DNA of 64,000 nt from Wenjunlia vitaminophila DSM 41686 (GTDB lineage Bacteria > Actinomycetota > Actinomycetes > Streptomycetales > Streptomycetaceae): the NCBI RefSeq assembly GCF_000380165.1, contig NZ_KB904663.1, positions 18,198-82,197 of the forward strand, given 5' to 3'. Under the pieces are notes generated by a model. It was not told the origin of the DNA. It saw nothing but the letters and a program-made list of their open reading frames with translations, and did no database searches. This document shows positions 1 through 8,442 of this stretch, piece after piece. Each line of letters starts with the position of its first letter. The stretch's first letter is position 1. The translations under genes and the position numbers were made by a program.

Positions 1-71
1 CGACGGCAACGCTGCTTGATGACGGGTGGAGTATCGACCCGAAGACGGGCCTGTTGGTCGAGCCCGAGTAG
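1..71 (+). CDS. C-terminal end of an unidentified protein (partial)
   Basis: The third reading frame is open from the window edge to a TAG at 69-71 and reads as a plausible protein tail ending GLLVEPE. Only about 22 residues are visible, so no family can be named. Its position just before a restriction endonuclease makes a DNA methyltransferase or another element-borne gene possible, but that is guesswork. The gene belongs to the left-hand integrated element. Confidence 0.45.
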   Translation, partial: TATLLDDGWSIDPKTGLLVEPE

Positions 72-323
72 GCGCTTCGAGTAGCCGGAGGGCGGCTGCC
101 AGCTCAACAAAGGGTGGCCGCTCTACTCGAAGATCAGCCGGTGGTCGCTCTTGCATCCGGCACTTACTCAGACGCCAGGCCAGCGCTCGGGTCGGGTGGG
201 AGCTCGTACACCAGTTCCAAGGCAGCAACCCTACGCACTCGAACACCGGACCCTCGCGTTCCGCATCCTTTAAGTTGCTTATAGTCTGTAGACGTTGATC
301 TAGGTATAGGCGACTGTTCCTAT
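72..323. other. Intergenic gap with no supported gene
   Basis: About 250 bases between the partial gene and the endonuclease. Several frames are open but none shows a helix-turn-helix or another recognisable fold, so I do not see the small controller (C) protein that often accompanies PvuII-type systems. The last 60 bases become AT-rich, as expected for a promoter region of an acquired gene. Confidence 0.4.
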
Positions 324-980
324 GTGACTGAACATCAGCCCATCCCGAGGCAGAGAGACCAGGAAGGTCGGGGGTCCCTACTCCGTCCGCAAGGTGACAT
401 CCGCAAGATCGTAGAACTAGGTTTACAGCTTCAGAGGAGCGCCTCGGAGCGGCATATCCATAACGTGTTTGACGATGGTGGCTACAAGGAACTACTGCTA
501 CTTGAATTGTTCAATCTCACCAAGGGAGGGGGGCGAGTCGGTAACGATGCAACAGATGCGCTGGGACGCGAGTATGAAATCAAGACTGTCGCAAGATTGA
601 ATTTCAAAGGTGAGCGTAAGAAGAGTCTCAGTATTACTACGGAACATACGCTCACTCTCGACAACATTGATCGCTACCGGTTGGTCCACCTCTGGATCGT
701 TGCGGTTTTCGACCAGTCGACTCCTGAAGCAATCTACGAGATCCATCCGAGAAATCTTGAGCCGTATTTCTCCCAATGGGAAGCGGCGCTTCGGAAACAG
801 ATGGAGATCGATGCTCGTCGGGGCGGGGGTGCGCGTCCTCACCTCAACAACCCCAAAATTCCTCTGAACTTCGTTGCTCGGCATGGTGTGAAGGTGTGGC
901 CTCCAGATGATCCCGCTCAGGCCATGCTGCCGAACTATGTTCAAGAAGGACTCGAGGAAGCCCAAGAATTCACCGAGTGA
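324..980 (+). CDS. PvuII-family type II restriction endonuclease
   Basis: Predicted type II restriction enzyme of 218 residues. It closely resembles PvuII (157 aa, recognises CAGCTG). The block GNDATDALGREYEIK corresponds to the PvuII active site, giving catalytic Asp75, Glu85 and Lys87 (PvuII Asp58, Glu68, Lys70). FDD near residue 51 matches the DNA-contacting Asp34, and an NNPKIP block with a following HG lies near residue 175 as in PvuII. Of the PvuII histidine triplet only one His (about 108) is evident, so specificity may differ. There is a 17-residue N-terminal extension. Start GTG at 324 has no clear ribosome binding site. GC is lower than in neighbours and the gene carries CTA and TTA (423-425) codons, suggesting recent transfer. 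No methyltransferase is visible in the window. Confidence 0.85.
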   Translation: MTEHQPIPRQRDQEGRGSLLRPQGDIRKIVELGLQLQRSASERHIHNVFDDGGYKELLLLELFNLTKGGGRVGNDATDALGREYEIKTVARLNFKGERKKSLSITTEHTLTLDNIDRYRLVHLWIVAVFDQSTPEAIYEIHPRNLEPYFSQWEAALRKQMEIDARRGGGARPHLNNPKIPLNFVARHGVKVWPPDDPAQAMLPNYVQEGLEEAQEFTE

Positions 981-1071
981 GCCATTAGTTATCTTTCACT
1001 CCCAGTGTGATGCATAGAAGCTTGCTGAGTACGTCGCAGCATCGAAGGTCATCCTGGTGAGAGCGGGTAAA

Positions 1072-1168
1072 ACTCGCACTGAGTGCGCAGGTGAATGGTT
1101 CAATGCGTGAATCGATCCGACCATTCACCTGCGCTATGTCTGCTCGTTACTGCGCTCCTAGTGCGAGT
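1072..1168. repeat. Nested inverted repeat between endonuclease and integrase
   Basis: An inner perfect 15-bp inverted repeat (GCGCAGGTGAATGGT at 1085-1099 and its complement at 1120-1134, 20-nt loop) sits inside an outer perfect 9-bp inverted repeat (ACTCGCACT at 1072-1080, AGTGCGAGT at 1160-1168). No T-run follows, so it is not a canonical terminator. It could be a recombination or replication site of the element, or a regulatory palindrome. The arms are directly readable; the function is unknown. Confidence 0.7.
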
Positions 1169-1251
1169 GGACAGGGGCGTGAAAACCTTGACCTCCTCGA
1201 TGCGAACTACGGGCGCTGCGGTCGCACCTGCTGCCGCCTCCGCGTCGGGAG

Positions 1252-2220
1252 GTGGAGCGGTCGGACGAGGTGGTGGCGGCTGCGAGCTGGATCGCCAGGG
1301 CGTCATTGCCGGTCGCGGAGCTGACTGAGGCGGGTCACGCGCAGGCGCTGGTGGAGGCGCTGGAACGCAAGCTGGATGGCAAACCGGCGGCGTACCAGAC
1401 CTACCGGCGGCGCCGGGCCGTGGTGTTCAACCTGCTGGAGTTCGCCCGGGAGACGGGAACCCTGTCCGCCAACCCCCTGGGGCAGGTACGGCGCAAGCGC
1501 GGGCACAAGCCGGTTCAGGAGGTGGACCGGCGCGTCGTGGTCAACCCCCGGCAGGCACGGGAGCTGTTGACCTCGGTCACCTACGTCGGTGGGTACCGGC
1601 GGGCCAGTGGTCGCCGGCTGAGGGCCTTCTACGGGTGCATGTACTACGCGGCGATGCGGCCGGGGGAGGTGCTGGGGCTGCGCCTGTCCGACTGCGAGTT
1701 GCCCCTCAATGGCTGGGGCAGGGTCACGGTGGAGGAGACGCGGCCCACGGCGGGCAAGGCGTGGACGGATTCCGGTGAGGCCCATGACCGGCGGGGGCTG
1801 AAGCAGCGGAGCCCCGGTGAGGTCCGGCTCGTTCCCATCCCGCCTCCGCTGGTGCGGATGCTCCGGGACCACGTGAAGGAGTTCGGCACGGCGGAGGACG
1901 GGCGGCTGTTCTCCAGCGAGCGGGGGAACGTGGTGGCGGCCTCGTCGTACTACCGGGTGTGGCGGCAGGCCCGGGAGCTGGCGTTACGACCGGGCCAGGT
2001 CTCCTCGGTGCTGGCGGCCCGGCCGTACGACCTGCGGCACGCCTGCGTCTCGCAGTGGTTGAGCTCGGGGGTTCCCGCCGCGGAGGTGGCGGCGCGCGCC
2101 GGGCACTCGGTCGAGGTGCTGCTGAAGATCTACGCCAAGTGCGTGGACGGGCAGGAGACGGAGATGAACCAACGGATCATGGCAGGGCTGGGGGAGGAGC
2201 CCGACGAACTGACCACCTGA
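1252..2220 (+). CDS. Tyrosine recombinase (integrase), N-terminally truncated
   Basis: Site-specific recombinase that would integrate or excise the element at the adjacent tRNA-Arg. The catalytic domain is intact: Arg136 in AMRPGEV, YDLRHA with Arg262 and His263 (the usual first His of HxxR is Tyr), His285 in AGHS and nucleophile Tyr294. A partial core-binding domain precedes it. At 322 residues it is shorter than the roughly 400 of complete actinobacterial integrases. The frame stays open back to about 1192 and reads like protein (ELRALRSHLLPPP) but three stops lie just before, so the 5' part appears lost. GTG 1252 is only the first available start. A TTA codon lies at 1984-1986. Activity is doubtful without the N-terminal arm-binding domain. 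Confidence 0.85.
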   Translation: MERSDEVVAAASWIARASLPVAELTEAGHAQALVEALERKLDGKPAAYQTYRRRRAVVFNLLEFARETGTLSANPLGQVRRKRGHKPVQEVDRRVVVNPRQARELLTSVTYVGGYRRASGRRLRAFYGCMYYAAMRPGEVLGLRLSDCELPLNGWGRVTVEETRPTAGKAWTDSGEAHDRRGLKQRSPGEVRLVPIPPPLVRMLRDHVKEFGTAEDGRLFSSERGNVVAASSYYRVWRQARELALRPGQVSSVLAARPYDLRHACVSQWLSSGVPAAEVAARAGHSVEVLLKIYAKCVDGQETEMNQRIMAGLGEEPDELTT

Positions 2221-2239
2221 GCGACCTGTGACGGACGGG

Positions 2240-2263
2240 AGCCCCGGAGAGATCCGGGGCTTT
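2240..2263 (+). terminator. Rho-independent-like terminator after integrase
   Basis: Perfect 9-bp stem (AGCCCCGGA / TCCGGGGCT) with a GAGA tetraloop, followed by TTTC, 19 bases after the integrase stop. Confidence 0.75.
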
Positions 2264-2333
2264 CGCCATGCCCGGAGAACGGTGCGGACTGGTGGTGGAG
2301 AACCCCTGCTGACCTGCGTAAACGCCAGCAAGA

Positions 2334-2354
2334 TCATTACGTGGTCATTACGTG
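2334..2354. repeat. Tandem 10-bp direct repeats near the attachment site
   Basis: TCATTACGTG occurs at 2334-2343 and 2345-2354 (period 11), between the integrase gene and the tRNA. A second direct-repeat pair, CTGGTCACAG, lies at 2437-2446 and 2457-2466. Short repeats here are where integrase arm-type or excisionase binding sites usually sit. The repeats are seen; their role is inferred. Confidence 0.5.
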
Positions 2355-2411
2355 ATCACTGACAGACGGCTGCTTCCGGCGGCATTCGCCGGCGTCTGGC
2401 TGCACAACGAA

Positions 2412-2455
2412 GAAACCCCGTGCCATGGCATTGTGCCTGGTCACAGGGTCTTTTT
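2412..2455. terminator. Bidirectional hairpin between integrase and tRNA-Arg
   Basis: ACCCCGTG at 2415-2422 pairs with CACAGGGT at 2442-2449 (one G-U). A T-run (CTTTTTG) follows on the plus strand and TTTCTT on the minus strand, so it can terminate both the integrase side and the tRNA-Arg transcript. Confidence 0.6.
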
Positions 2456-2470
2456 GCTGGTCACAGTGGG

Positions 2471-2542
2471 TGCCCCCGGCAGGATTCGAACCTGCGCACA
2501 CGGCTCCGGAGGCCGTTGCTCTATCCCCTGAGCTACGGGGGC
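2471..2542 (-). tRNA. tRNA-Arg(CCG)
   Basis: Read on the minus strand the cloverleaf is complete: acceptor GCCCCCG/CGGGGGC with discriminator A, D stem GCTC/GAGC, anticodon stem ACGGC/GCCGT with loop CTCCGGA (anticodon CCG, reads CGG), and T arm GCAGG-TTCGAAT-CCTGC. CCA is not encoded. Its 3' end faces the integrase gene, the usual arrangement when an integrative element has used a tRNA 3' end as attB. Confidence 0.95.
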
Positions 2543-2731
2543 TTGTCCTTGCGACGGGCAGAACACTACCAGCTCCCAGGGGGTGCCCCGGTACTCGGTT
2601 TTCTGCGGGTGGAAGGGGGCGGGACGGGCCTGGGGCCGTGGTTCGGTGGTTGTTCGGGGCGGGGGCCGAGTGGCTGTCCCTCGCACGGGGCCGAAGTGGG
2701 CAAAACGCGGACGCACCGCGCGGTGCCGGCC

Positions 2732-2737
2732 TAGGCT
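2732..2737 (+). promoter_or_regulatory. Candidate -10 box for a leaderless response-regulator mRNA
   Basis: TAGGCT lies 6 bases before the GTG at 2744, so transcription would start at or next to the start codon. No ribosome binding site precedes the GTG, consistent with a leaderless transcript. The -35 is poor. Confidence 0.35.
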
Positions 2738-2743
2738 CTCAGT

Positions 2744-3175
2744 GTGCCTGGGGTGTCTGGCCGGGTCCTTGTCGTGGATGACAGCAAGGTGATCCGGCAA
2801 CTGATCAGGGTCAATCTCGAGCTTGAGGGCTTCGAGGTGGTGACCGCGGTCGATGGTGCCGAGTGTCTGGAGATCGTCCACCAGGTGCGGCCGGACGTGG
2901 TGACGCTTGACGTCGTCATGCCTCGGCTGGACGGGTTGCGGACGGCCGCGCGGCTGAGGGCCGATCCGCGGACGCGGGGTCTGAGGCTCGCCATCGTCAG
3001 CGCGTGTACCCACTTCGACCTCGAACGGGGCGAAGCAGCCGGGGTTGACGGGTATCTGGGGAAGCCGTTCGAGCCGGGAGAGCTGGTGCGCCTGGTGCGG
3101 CGCCTGATGCACGTGGAGCGGACCGAGTCGCAGTCCCAGCACAGCCATCACTCCCAGCCGACGCAGCACCCCTGA
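2744..3175 (+). CDS. Single-domain response regulator (CheY-like)
   Basis: A 143-residue receiver domain with the acidic pair in VVDDSKVIR, the phospho-acceptor Asp in VTLDVVMPRLDG and the conserved Lys in LGKPFEPGEL. There is no output domain, only a short polar tail rich in His, Ser and Gln, so it probably acts through protein contacts or as a phosphate sink. No sensor kinase is adjacent. It stands alone between tRNA-Arg and argS, and I know of no defined function for it. GTG 2744 fits the receiver fold exactly. Confidence 0.85.
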   Translation: MPGVSGRVLVVDDSKVIRQLIRVNLELEGFEVVTAVDGAECLEIVHQVRPDVVTLDVVMPRLDGLRTAARLRADPRTRGLRLAIVSACTHFDLERGEAAGVDGYLGKPFEPGELVRLVRRLMHVERTESQSQHSHHSQPTQHP

Positions 3176-3429
3176 TCCCCTGGGGACGGCCAGCCCGCGG
3201 GGGCGAGACCGGAACGACGCGGGCGCTCCGCCGTCGGGCCGGCGGGAGCCGAGGGCACGCGGGGGGCAGGCGCGCGTCGGGTAGGGCGACGCGGTGGCCT
3301 CGGGAAGTGCCGCGTGCCCGGGCCCCGAGCCACCCGCCGCCGAAACCGCCGCCCCCAGGCGCCCCCCGCGCCGCGTCCGGGGCGTCCCAGCGGGTGAAAC
3401 CCGTTGGCGGGGGGACCCCGCTGTTCCCC

Positions 3430-3435
3430 TACGCT
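3430..3435 (+). promoter_or_regulatory. Candidate -10 box for leaderless argS
   Basis: TACGCT ends 6 bases before the argS GTG at 3442. No ribosome binding site lies between, so argS may be translated from a leaderless mRNA. A TTGGCG at 3404-3409 is 20 bases upstream, longer than ideal for a -35. Confidence 0.35.
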
Positions 3436-3441
3436 TGACCT

Positions 3442-5103
3442 GTGACACCCGCAGAGCTCTCCCAGGCAGTCCTGTCCGCAGTTCGATCCGCCGTCGCGGA
3501 CGGTGAGCTGGTCGTTCCCGTGCCCGAGCAGGCCACGGTGGAGCGACCCAAGAGCCGGGAGCACGGCGACTACGCCACCAACATCGCGTTGCGGCTGGCC
3601 AAGGCCGCGAAGATGCCGCCGCGGGCGGTGGCCGAGGTGCTGGCCGGGCGGCTGGCCCAGGCGCCCGGGGTGGCCCGCGTGGACGTCGCGGGGCCGGGTT
3701 TCCTCAATGTGGTCCTGGACACAGCGGCGCAGGGTGACCTGGCCCGGCAGATCGTGGAGGCGGGCCGGGAGTACGGGCGGGGCGACGCGGCGAAGGGGCT
3801 GCGGATCAACCTCGAGTTCGTCTCCGCCAACCCCACGGGCCCCATCCACATCGGAGGGGTGCGCTGGGCCGCGGTCGGGGACTCGCTGGCGCGCATCCTT
3901 CGGGCCGCCGGTGCCGACGTCACCACCGAGTACTACATCAATGACTACGGCGTGCAGATCGACAAGTTCGCCGCCACCCTCCAGGCCGTGGCCAACGGCC
4001 GGCCGGTCCCGGAGGACGGGTACCGGGGCGCGTACGTGGACGAGATCGCCAAGACGATCGTCGAGGGCAACCCGGACGTGCTGGGGCTTGCCGAGGACGA
4101 GCAGCGGGCGGTCTTCAGGCGTGAGGGCCTGCGGTTGATGACGGCCGAGATCCAGCGGTCCATGGAGGAGTTCGGCACCCACTTCGACGTGTGGTTCTCC
4201 GAGCGGAGCCTGCACGAGTCGGGCGCCGTCGAACGGGCGATCCAGCGGCTGCGGGAGCAGGGGCACGTCTTCGAGCGGGACGGCGCCATCTGGCTGCGGA
4301 CCACGGACTTCGGCGACGACAAGGACCGGGTGCTGGTCAAGGCGGACGGCGACACCACCTACTTCGCCTCGGACGCGGCCTACTACCTGGACAAGCGGGA
4401 CCGCGGGAACGAGACGTGCGTCTACATGCTGGGCGCCGACCACCACGGTTACGTGGGTCGGCTCAAGGCGATCGTGGCCTGTGCGGGGGACGACCCGGAG
4501 CACAACATCGAGGTGCTGATCGGGCAGTTCGTCAAGATGCTCAAGGACGGCACCGAGGTGCGCATGTCCAAGCGGGCCGGCAACATCATCACCATCGACG
4601 ACGTCGTGGACTGGATCGGTGTGGACGCGGCCCGTTACGCCCTGGCCAGGTCCAGCACCGACTCCACGCTGACGCTCGACATCGACGTGCTGACCAGCCA
4701 GAAGAACGACAACCCGGTGTTCTACGTGCAGTACGCGCACACCCGCATGTGCGGGGTGCAGCGGAACGCCGCGGACCTCGGCATCGACAAGGGTTCGGCG
4801 GGGGACTTCCGGCCCGAGCTGCTCACCCACCCGCGGGAGAACGAGCTGCTGGGGTCGCTGGCCGAGTTCCCTCGGGTGGTGGCCACCGCCGCCGAGCTGC
4901 GGGAACCGCACCGGGTCGCCCGTTACCTGGAGGACCTGGCGGGCAGGTACCACCGTTTCTACGACGCCTGCCGCATCCTCCCGTTCGGTGACGACGAGGT
5001 CACCGACCTGAACCGGGCGCGGCTGTGGCTCGCCGAGGCCACCCGCACGGTGCTCGCCAACGGCCTCGAGCTGCTGGGTGTGAGCGCTCCCGAGCGGATG
5101 TGA
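3442..5103 (+). CDS. argS: Arginyl-tRNA synthetase
   Basis: Class I aminoacyl-tRNA synthetase that charges tRNA-Arg with arginine in the cytoplasm. At 553 residues it matches bacterial ArgRS. An N-terminal Add1-type domain recognising the tRNA elbow is followed by the Rossmann fold with the HIGH-type motif [10 protein letters not shown] near residues 130-139 and a KMSKS-equivalent MSKRAGN near 375. The C-terminal helical DALR anticodon-binding domain ends in the typical ERM. A tRNA-Arg gene lies less than 1 kb upstream, probably by coincidence. lysA follows 550 bases downstream in the same direction, a linkage common in actinobacteria. Confidence 0.97.
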   Translation: MTPAELSQAVLSAVRSAVADGELVVPVPEQATVERPKSREHGDYATNIALRLAKAAKMPPRAVAEVLAGRLAQAPGVARVDVAGPGFLNVVLDTAAQGDLARQIVEAGREYGRGDAAKGLRINLEFVSANPTGPIHIGGVRWAAVGDSLARILRAAGADVTTEYYINDYGVQIDKFAATLQAVANGRPVPEDGYRGAYVDEIAKTIVEGNPDVLGLAEDEQRAVFRREGLRLMTAEIQRSMEEFGTHFDVWFSERSLHESGAVERAIQRLREQGHVFERDGAIWLRTTDFGDDKDRVLVKADGDTTYFASDAAYYLDKRDRGNETCVYMLGADHHGYVGRLKAIVACAGDDPEHNIEVLIGQFVKMLKDGTEVRMSKRAGNIITIDDVVDWIGVDAARYALARSSTDSTLTLDIDVLTSQKNDNPVFYVQYAHTRMCGVQRNAADLGIDKGSAGDFRPELLTHPRENELLGSLAEFPRVVATAAELREPHRVARYLEDLAGRYHRFYDACRILPFGDDEVTDLNRARLWLAEATRTVLANGLELLGVSAPERM

Positions 5104-5653
5104 CCATGGGGTCCGCGCCACCTCGGCCCGCCGGCCTGGTCCGCTCCGGGCCCGGGTCGGGTCCGTCGCCCCGGTGCGACGCCGACGGCGAGGCGTGGAC
5201 CCCAGGGGCCAGCACCGTGGCGGCTCCCGGCGGACCTCGGCGAGCCCGCAGCACGGGGGAGCTCCGGGGGACACCCCGGAGCTCCGCTGACCAGACCACC
5301 CGACCCCAGCCCCCACCGGCCCGCCCGTGCCCAGCGTCGTGTCCGGCGGCCGGTGCCCCCCAGACCAGTGCCCCCCAGACCGGCACCTCACGGACCAGTG
5401 CCCGTGAGGACGGGGCCCGCAAGAACAGGGTCCGCAAGAACAGGGTCTGGTCCTCCCGACCGGCCGCCCCGGGCCCCGGGTGCCGACCAGTGCGGCGGAG
5501 GCCCGTGGGCACCCGCGGCCCGGGCGTGAACCAGGGCCCCGCCCCGAGGGTGTGGCCCGTCCCGACAGTGATGGAGCAAGCAGTCGTGAGTCATGGATGC
5601 CTCGGCGGGCGCCCCCTGCCCGCCGGCCGGAGGAACCCGCGGGCGGGTGCGTC
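5104..5653. other. argS-lysA intergenic region with 15-bp-period repeats
   Basis: 550 bases with no convincing gene. From about 5353 to 5461 the sequence runs in 15-base steps. GTGCCCCCCAGACC recurs at 5353 and 5368, and CCGCAAGAACAGGGT is an exact tandem pair at 5417-5446. Because 15 is a multiple of three, all frames stay open and give pentapeptide-like repeats on both strands, but no start with a ribosome binding site supports translation. Confidence 0.55.
5353..5461. repeat. 15-bp-period degenerate tandem repeat
   Basis: About seven units with a loose consensus beginning GTGCCC and ending AGACCA or AGAACA. The clearest copies are 5353-5367, 5368-5382, 5417-5431 and 5432-5446. It lies in the lysA upstream region. 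A similar 15-bp periodicity occurs ahead of rho. Confidence 0.65.
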
Positions 5654-7045
5654 ATGAGCCGTTCCGCGCACCCGGCGGGGCCCCGCCACGCCGATGTGCT
5701 GGCTGAGTGGTCCCGTCCCGTCCCGCCGGTGGACGTGAACGCCCTGGACCCCAAGGTGTGGGCCGGCGGGGTGACCCGTGGCGCCGACGGCGTGGTCACC
5801 GTGGGCGGCATCGACGTGCGGGCGCTCGCTGCCGAGTTCGGCACGCCCGTGTACGTGCTCGACGAGAACGACTTCCGCACCCGCTGCCGGGCGTGGCGGG
5901 ACGCCTTCGGGCCGGGCGCCGACGTGTTCTACGCCGGGAAGGCCTTCTTGTCCCGCGCGGTCGCCCGGTGGGTGAACGAGGAGGGACTCAACCTCGACGT
6001 GTGCACCGGCGGTGAGCTGGTCACCGCGCTGGCCGGCGGGATGCCGCCGGAGCGGATCGCCTACCACGGCAACAACAAGTCGGTCGCCGAGCTGGAACGG
6101 GCGGTCGAGGCCGGGGTGGGCCGGATCGTGGTGGACTCGTTCCAGGAGATCGTCCGGGTGGCGGACGTCGCCGCCCGGCGCGGGGTGCGGCAGCGGGTGC
6201 TGGTGCGGGTGACCGTGGGGGTGGAGGCCCACACCCACGAGTTCATCGCCACCGCCCACGAGGACCAGAAGTTCGGTCTCGCGCTCAGCACCGGGGAGGC
6301 CGAGGAGGCCGCCCGCCGGGTGCTGAAGCTGGGTTCCCTGGAACTGGTGGGGCTGCACTCGCACATCGGCTCGCAGATCTTCGACATGGCCGGGTTCGAG
6401 GTGGCCGCCCGCCGGGTGGTGGGGTTGCTGCGCCGGTTGCGTGAGGAACACGGGGTGGAACTGCCCGAGATCGACCTCGGTGGCGGCCTGGGGATCGCGT
6501 ACACCAGCGACGACGACCCGCCGGACCCATGGAGCGTGGCCAAGGCGCTGACCGAGATCGTCACCCATGAGTGTGAAGCGGCGGGCCTCGCGGTGCCGCG
6601 CCTCTCGGTGGAACCGGGACGGGCCATCGTCGGCCCCACCGCGTTCACCCTCTACGAGGTCGGCACGGTCAAGCCGCTGGAGGGCCTGCGCACCTACGTG
6701 AGCGTGGACGGCGGCATGTCGGACAACATCAGGACCGCGCTGTACGACGCCGAGTACTCGGTGACCCTGGCGTCGCGGGCGTCGGACGAGGCGCCGGTGC
6801 TGTGCCGGGTGGTGGGCAAGCACTGTGAGTCCGGTGACATCGTGGTGCGGGACGCCTACCTCCCGGCCGACCTGGCGGCGGGGGACCTGCTCGCGGTGCC
6901 GGCCACCGGCGCCTACTGCCGTTCCCTGGCCAGCAACTACAACTACGTGCCGCGCCCCCCGGTGGTCGCGGTCCGGGACGGGCGGGCCCGGGTGATCGTC
7001 CGGCGGGAGACCGAGGAGGATCTCCTGCGGTTGGACATCGACTGA
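5654..7045 (+). CDS. lysA: Diaminopimelate decarboxylase
   Basis: PLP enzyme converting meso-diaminopimelate to L-lysine and CO2, the last step of lysine synthesis. The 463-residue protein is a fold-type III decarboxylase. The Schiff-base lysine is Lys96 in [17 protein letters not shown] and the glycine-rich GGGLG bind the PLP phosphate, and the C-terminal barrel contains CESGD. ATG 5654 begins [19 protein letters not shown], a typical actinobacterial LysA start; the GGAGG upstream is about 20 bases away, so translation initiation may be weak. hom follows after 98 bases. Confidence 0.95.
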   Translation: MSRSAHPAGPRHADVLAEWSRPVPPVDVNALDPKVWAGGVTRGADGVVTVGGIDVRALAAEFGTPVYVLDENDFRTRCRAWRDAFGPGADVFYAGKAFLSRAVARWVNEEGLNLDVCTGGELVTALAGGMPPERIAYHGNNKSVAELERAVEAGVGRIVVDSFQEIVRVADVAARRGVRQRVLVRVTVGVEAHTHEFIATAHEDQKFGLALSTGEAEEAARRVLKLGSLELVGLHSHIGSQIFDMAGFEVAARRVVGLLRRLREEHGVELPEIDLGGGLGIAYTSDDDPPDPWSVAKALTEIVTHECEAAGLAVPRLSVEPGRAIVGPTAFTLYEVGTVKPLEGLRTYVSVDGGMSDNIRTALYDAEYSVTLASRASDEAPVLCRVVGKHCESGDIVVRDAYLPADLAAGDLLAVPATGAYCRSLASNYNYVPRPPVVAVRDGRARVIVRRETEEDLLRLDID

Positions 7046-7143
7046 CGAGAAAAACGGTCTCAGATGGTGGACCCGGCGTGGATACATCCGCCGGGTGCAC
7101 GAGACTGGAACTGACCCATGACGGTGAAGAGGCGAGGTCGGAT

Positions 7144-8442
7144 ATGCGTACGCGACCGCTGAGGGTGGCGCTGCTGGGCTGTGGAGTCGTCGGCTCAGAG
7201 GTGGCGCGCATCATGGCGACGCAACGGGACGACCTCGCCGCCCGCATCGGCGCCCCGGTGGAGCTCGCCGGGGTGGCGGTCCGCCGGCCGAACCGGTCCC
7301 GACCGGGGGTGCCCCCCGAGCTGATCACCGCGGACGCGGTCGAACTGGTCAAACGCGACGACATCGACGTCGCCGTGGAGGTCATCGGGGGCATCGAGCC
7401 GGCCCGTGAGCTGATCACCACCGCCATGGAGCACGGCGCCAGCGTGGTCACCGCGAACAAGGCCCTGCTCGCCGCCGACGGTGCCGCGCTGCACGCCGCC
7501 GCGGTGAAACACGGCGTGGACCTGTACTACGAGGCCGCGGTCGCCGGGGCGATCCCGCTGATCCGGCCGCTGCGCGAGTCGCTCGCCGGGGACACGGTCA
7601 ACCGGGTGCTCGGCATCGTCAACGGCACCACCAACTTCGTCCTGGACCGGATGGACACCACCGGCGCCGGCTACTCCGAGGCGCTGGACGAGGCCACCAC
7701 CCTGGGCTACGCCGAGGCCGACCCGACCGCCGACGTGGAGGGCTTCGACGCCGCCGCCAAGGCGGCCATCCTCGCCGGCATCGCCTTCCACACCCGGGTG
7801 ACGGCCGCGGACGTGCACCGTGAGGGGATCACCGAGGTCACCGCGGCGGACATCGCCAGTGCCCGGGAGATGGGCTGCGTGGTGAAGCTGCTGGCGATCT
7901 GCGAGCGGACCGCGGACGGCGCCTCGGTGACGGCCAGGGTGCACCCGGCGATGATCCCGCTGAGCCACCCGCTGGCCAGCGTCCGCGAGGCGTACAACGC
8001 GGTGTTCGTCGAGGCCGAGGCCGCCGGCCGGCTGATGTTCTACGGGCCGGGCGCCGGCGGCGCGCCGACCGCGAGCGCGGTGCTCGGGGACCTGGTGGCG
8101 GTGTGCCGGAACAAGCTGAACGGGACCACGGGGCCGGGGGAGTCGGCGTACGCCAGGCTCCCGGTGCGCCCGATGGGCGACGTGGTGACCCGTTACCACG
8201 TCAGCCTGGACGTGGCGGACCGGGCGGGGGTCCTCGCCCAGGTCGCCACGGTCTTCGCCGAGCACGGGGTGTCCATCGACACGGTGCGTCAGCAGGTTCG
8301 GGGCGGAGAGGCGTCGCTCGTCGTGGTGACGCACCGGGCGTCGGACGCGGCCCTGTCCGGGACCGTCGCGGCGCTGCGGCGGTTGGACACCGTACGGGGC
8401 GTGGCCAGCATCATGCGCGTAGAAGGAGAGCAGCCCAAGTGA
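7144..8442 (+). CDS. hom: Homoserine dehydrogenase
   Basis: Reduces aspartate semialdehyde to homoserine with NAD(P)H, the branch point to threonine and methionine. The 432-residue protein has an N-terminal Rossmann fold ([12 protein letters not shown]), a catalytic region with [14 protein letters not shown] and [17 protein letters not shown], and a C-terminal ACT domain ([21 protein letters not shown]) that confers threonine feedback inhibition in this family. ATG 7144 follows a GAGG-type ribosome binding site. Its stop overlaps the thrC start by 4 bases (GTGA), so the two are translationally coupled. Confidence 0.96.
   Translation: MRTRPLRVALLGCGVVGSEVARIMATQRDDLAARIGAPVELAGVAVRRPNRSRPGVPPELITADAVELVKRDDIDVAVEVIGGIEPARELITTAMEHGASVVTANKALLAADGAALHAAAVKHGVDLYYEAAVAGAIPLIRPLRESLAGDTVNRVLGIVNGTTNFVLDRMDTTGAGYSEALDEATTLGYAEADPTADVEGFDAAAKAAILAGIAFHTRVTAADVHREGITEVTAADIASAREMGCVVKLLAICERTADGASVTARVHPAMIPLSHPLASVREAYNAVFVEAEAAGRLMFYGPGAGGAPTASAVLGDLVAVCRNKLNGTTGPGESAYARLPVRPMGDVVTRYHVSLDVADRAGVLAQVATVFAEHGVSIDTVRQQVRGGEASLVVVTHRASDAALSGTVAALRRLDTVRGVASIMRVEGEQPK

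Noticed and set aside
26..298. 90-residue frame before the endonuclease as a controller protein
   Set aside because: No helix-turn-helix is visible and the product is Arg/Ser-rich. It overlaps the end of the partial gene.
3148..5880. 910-codon minus-strand open frame across argS
   Set aside because: It overlaps argS and lysA completely, and its product is His/Pro/Gly-rich noise.
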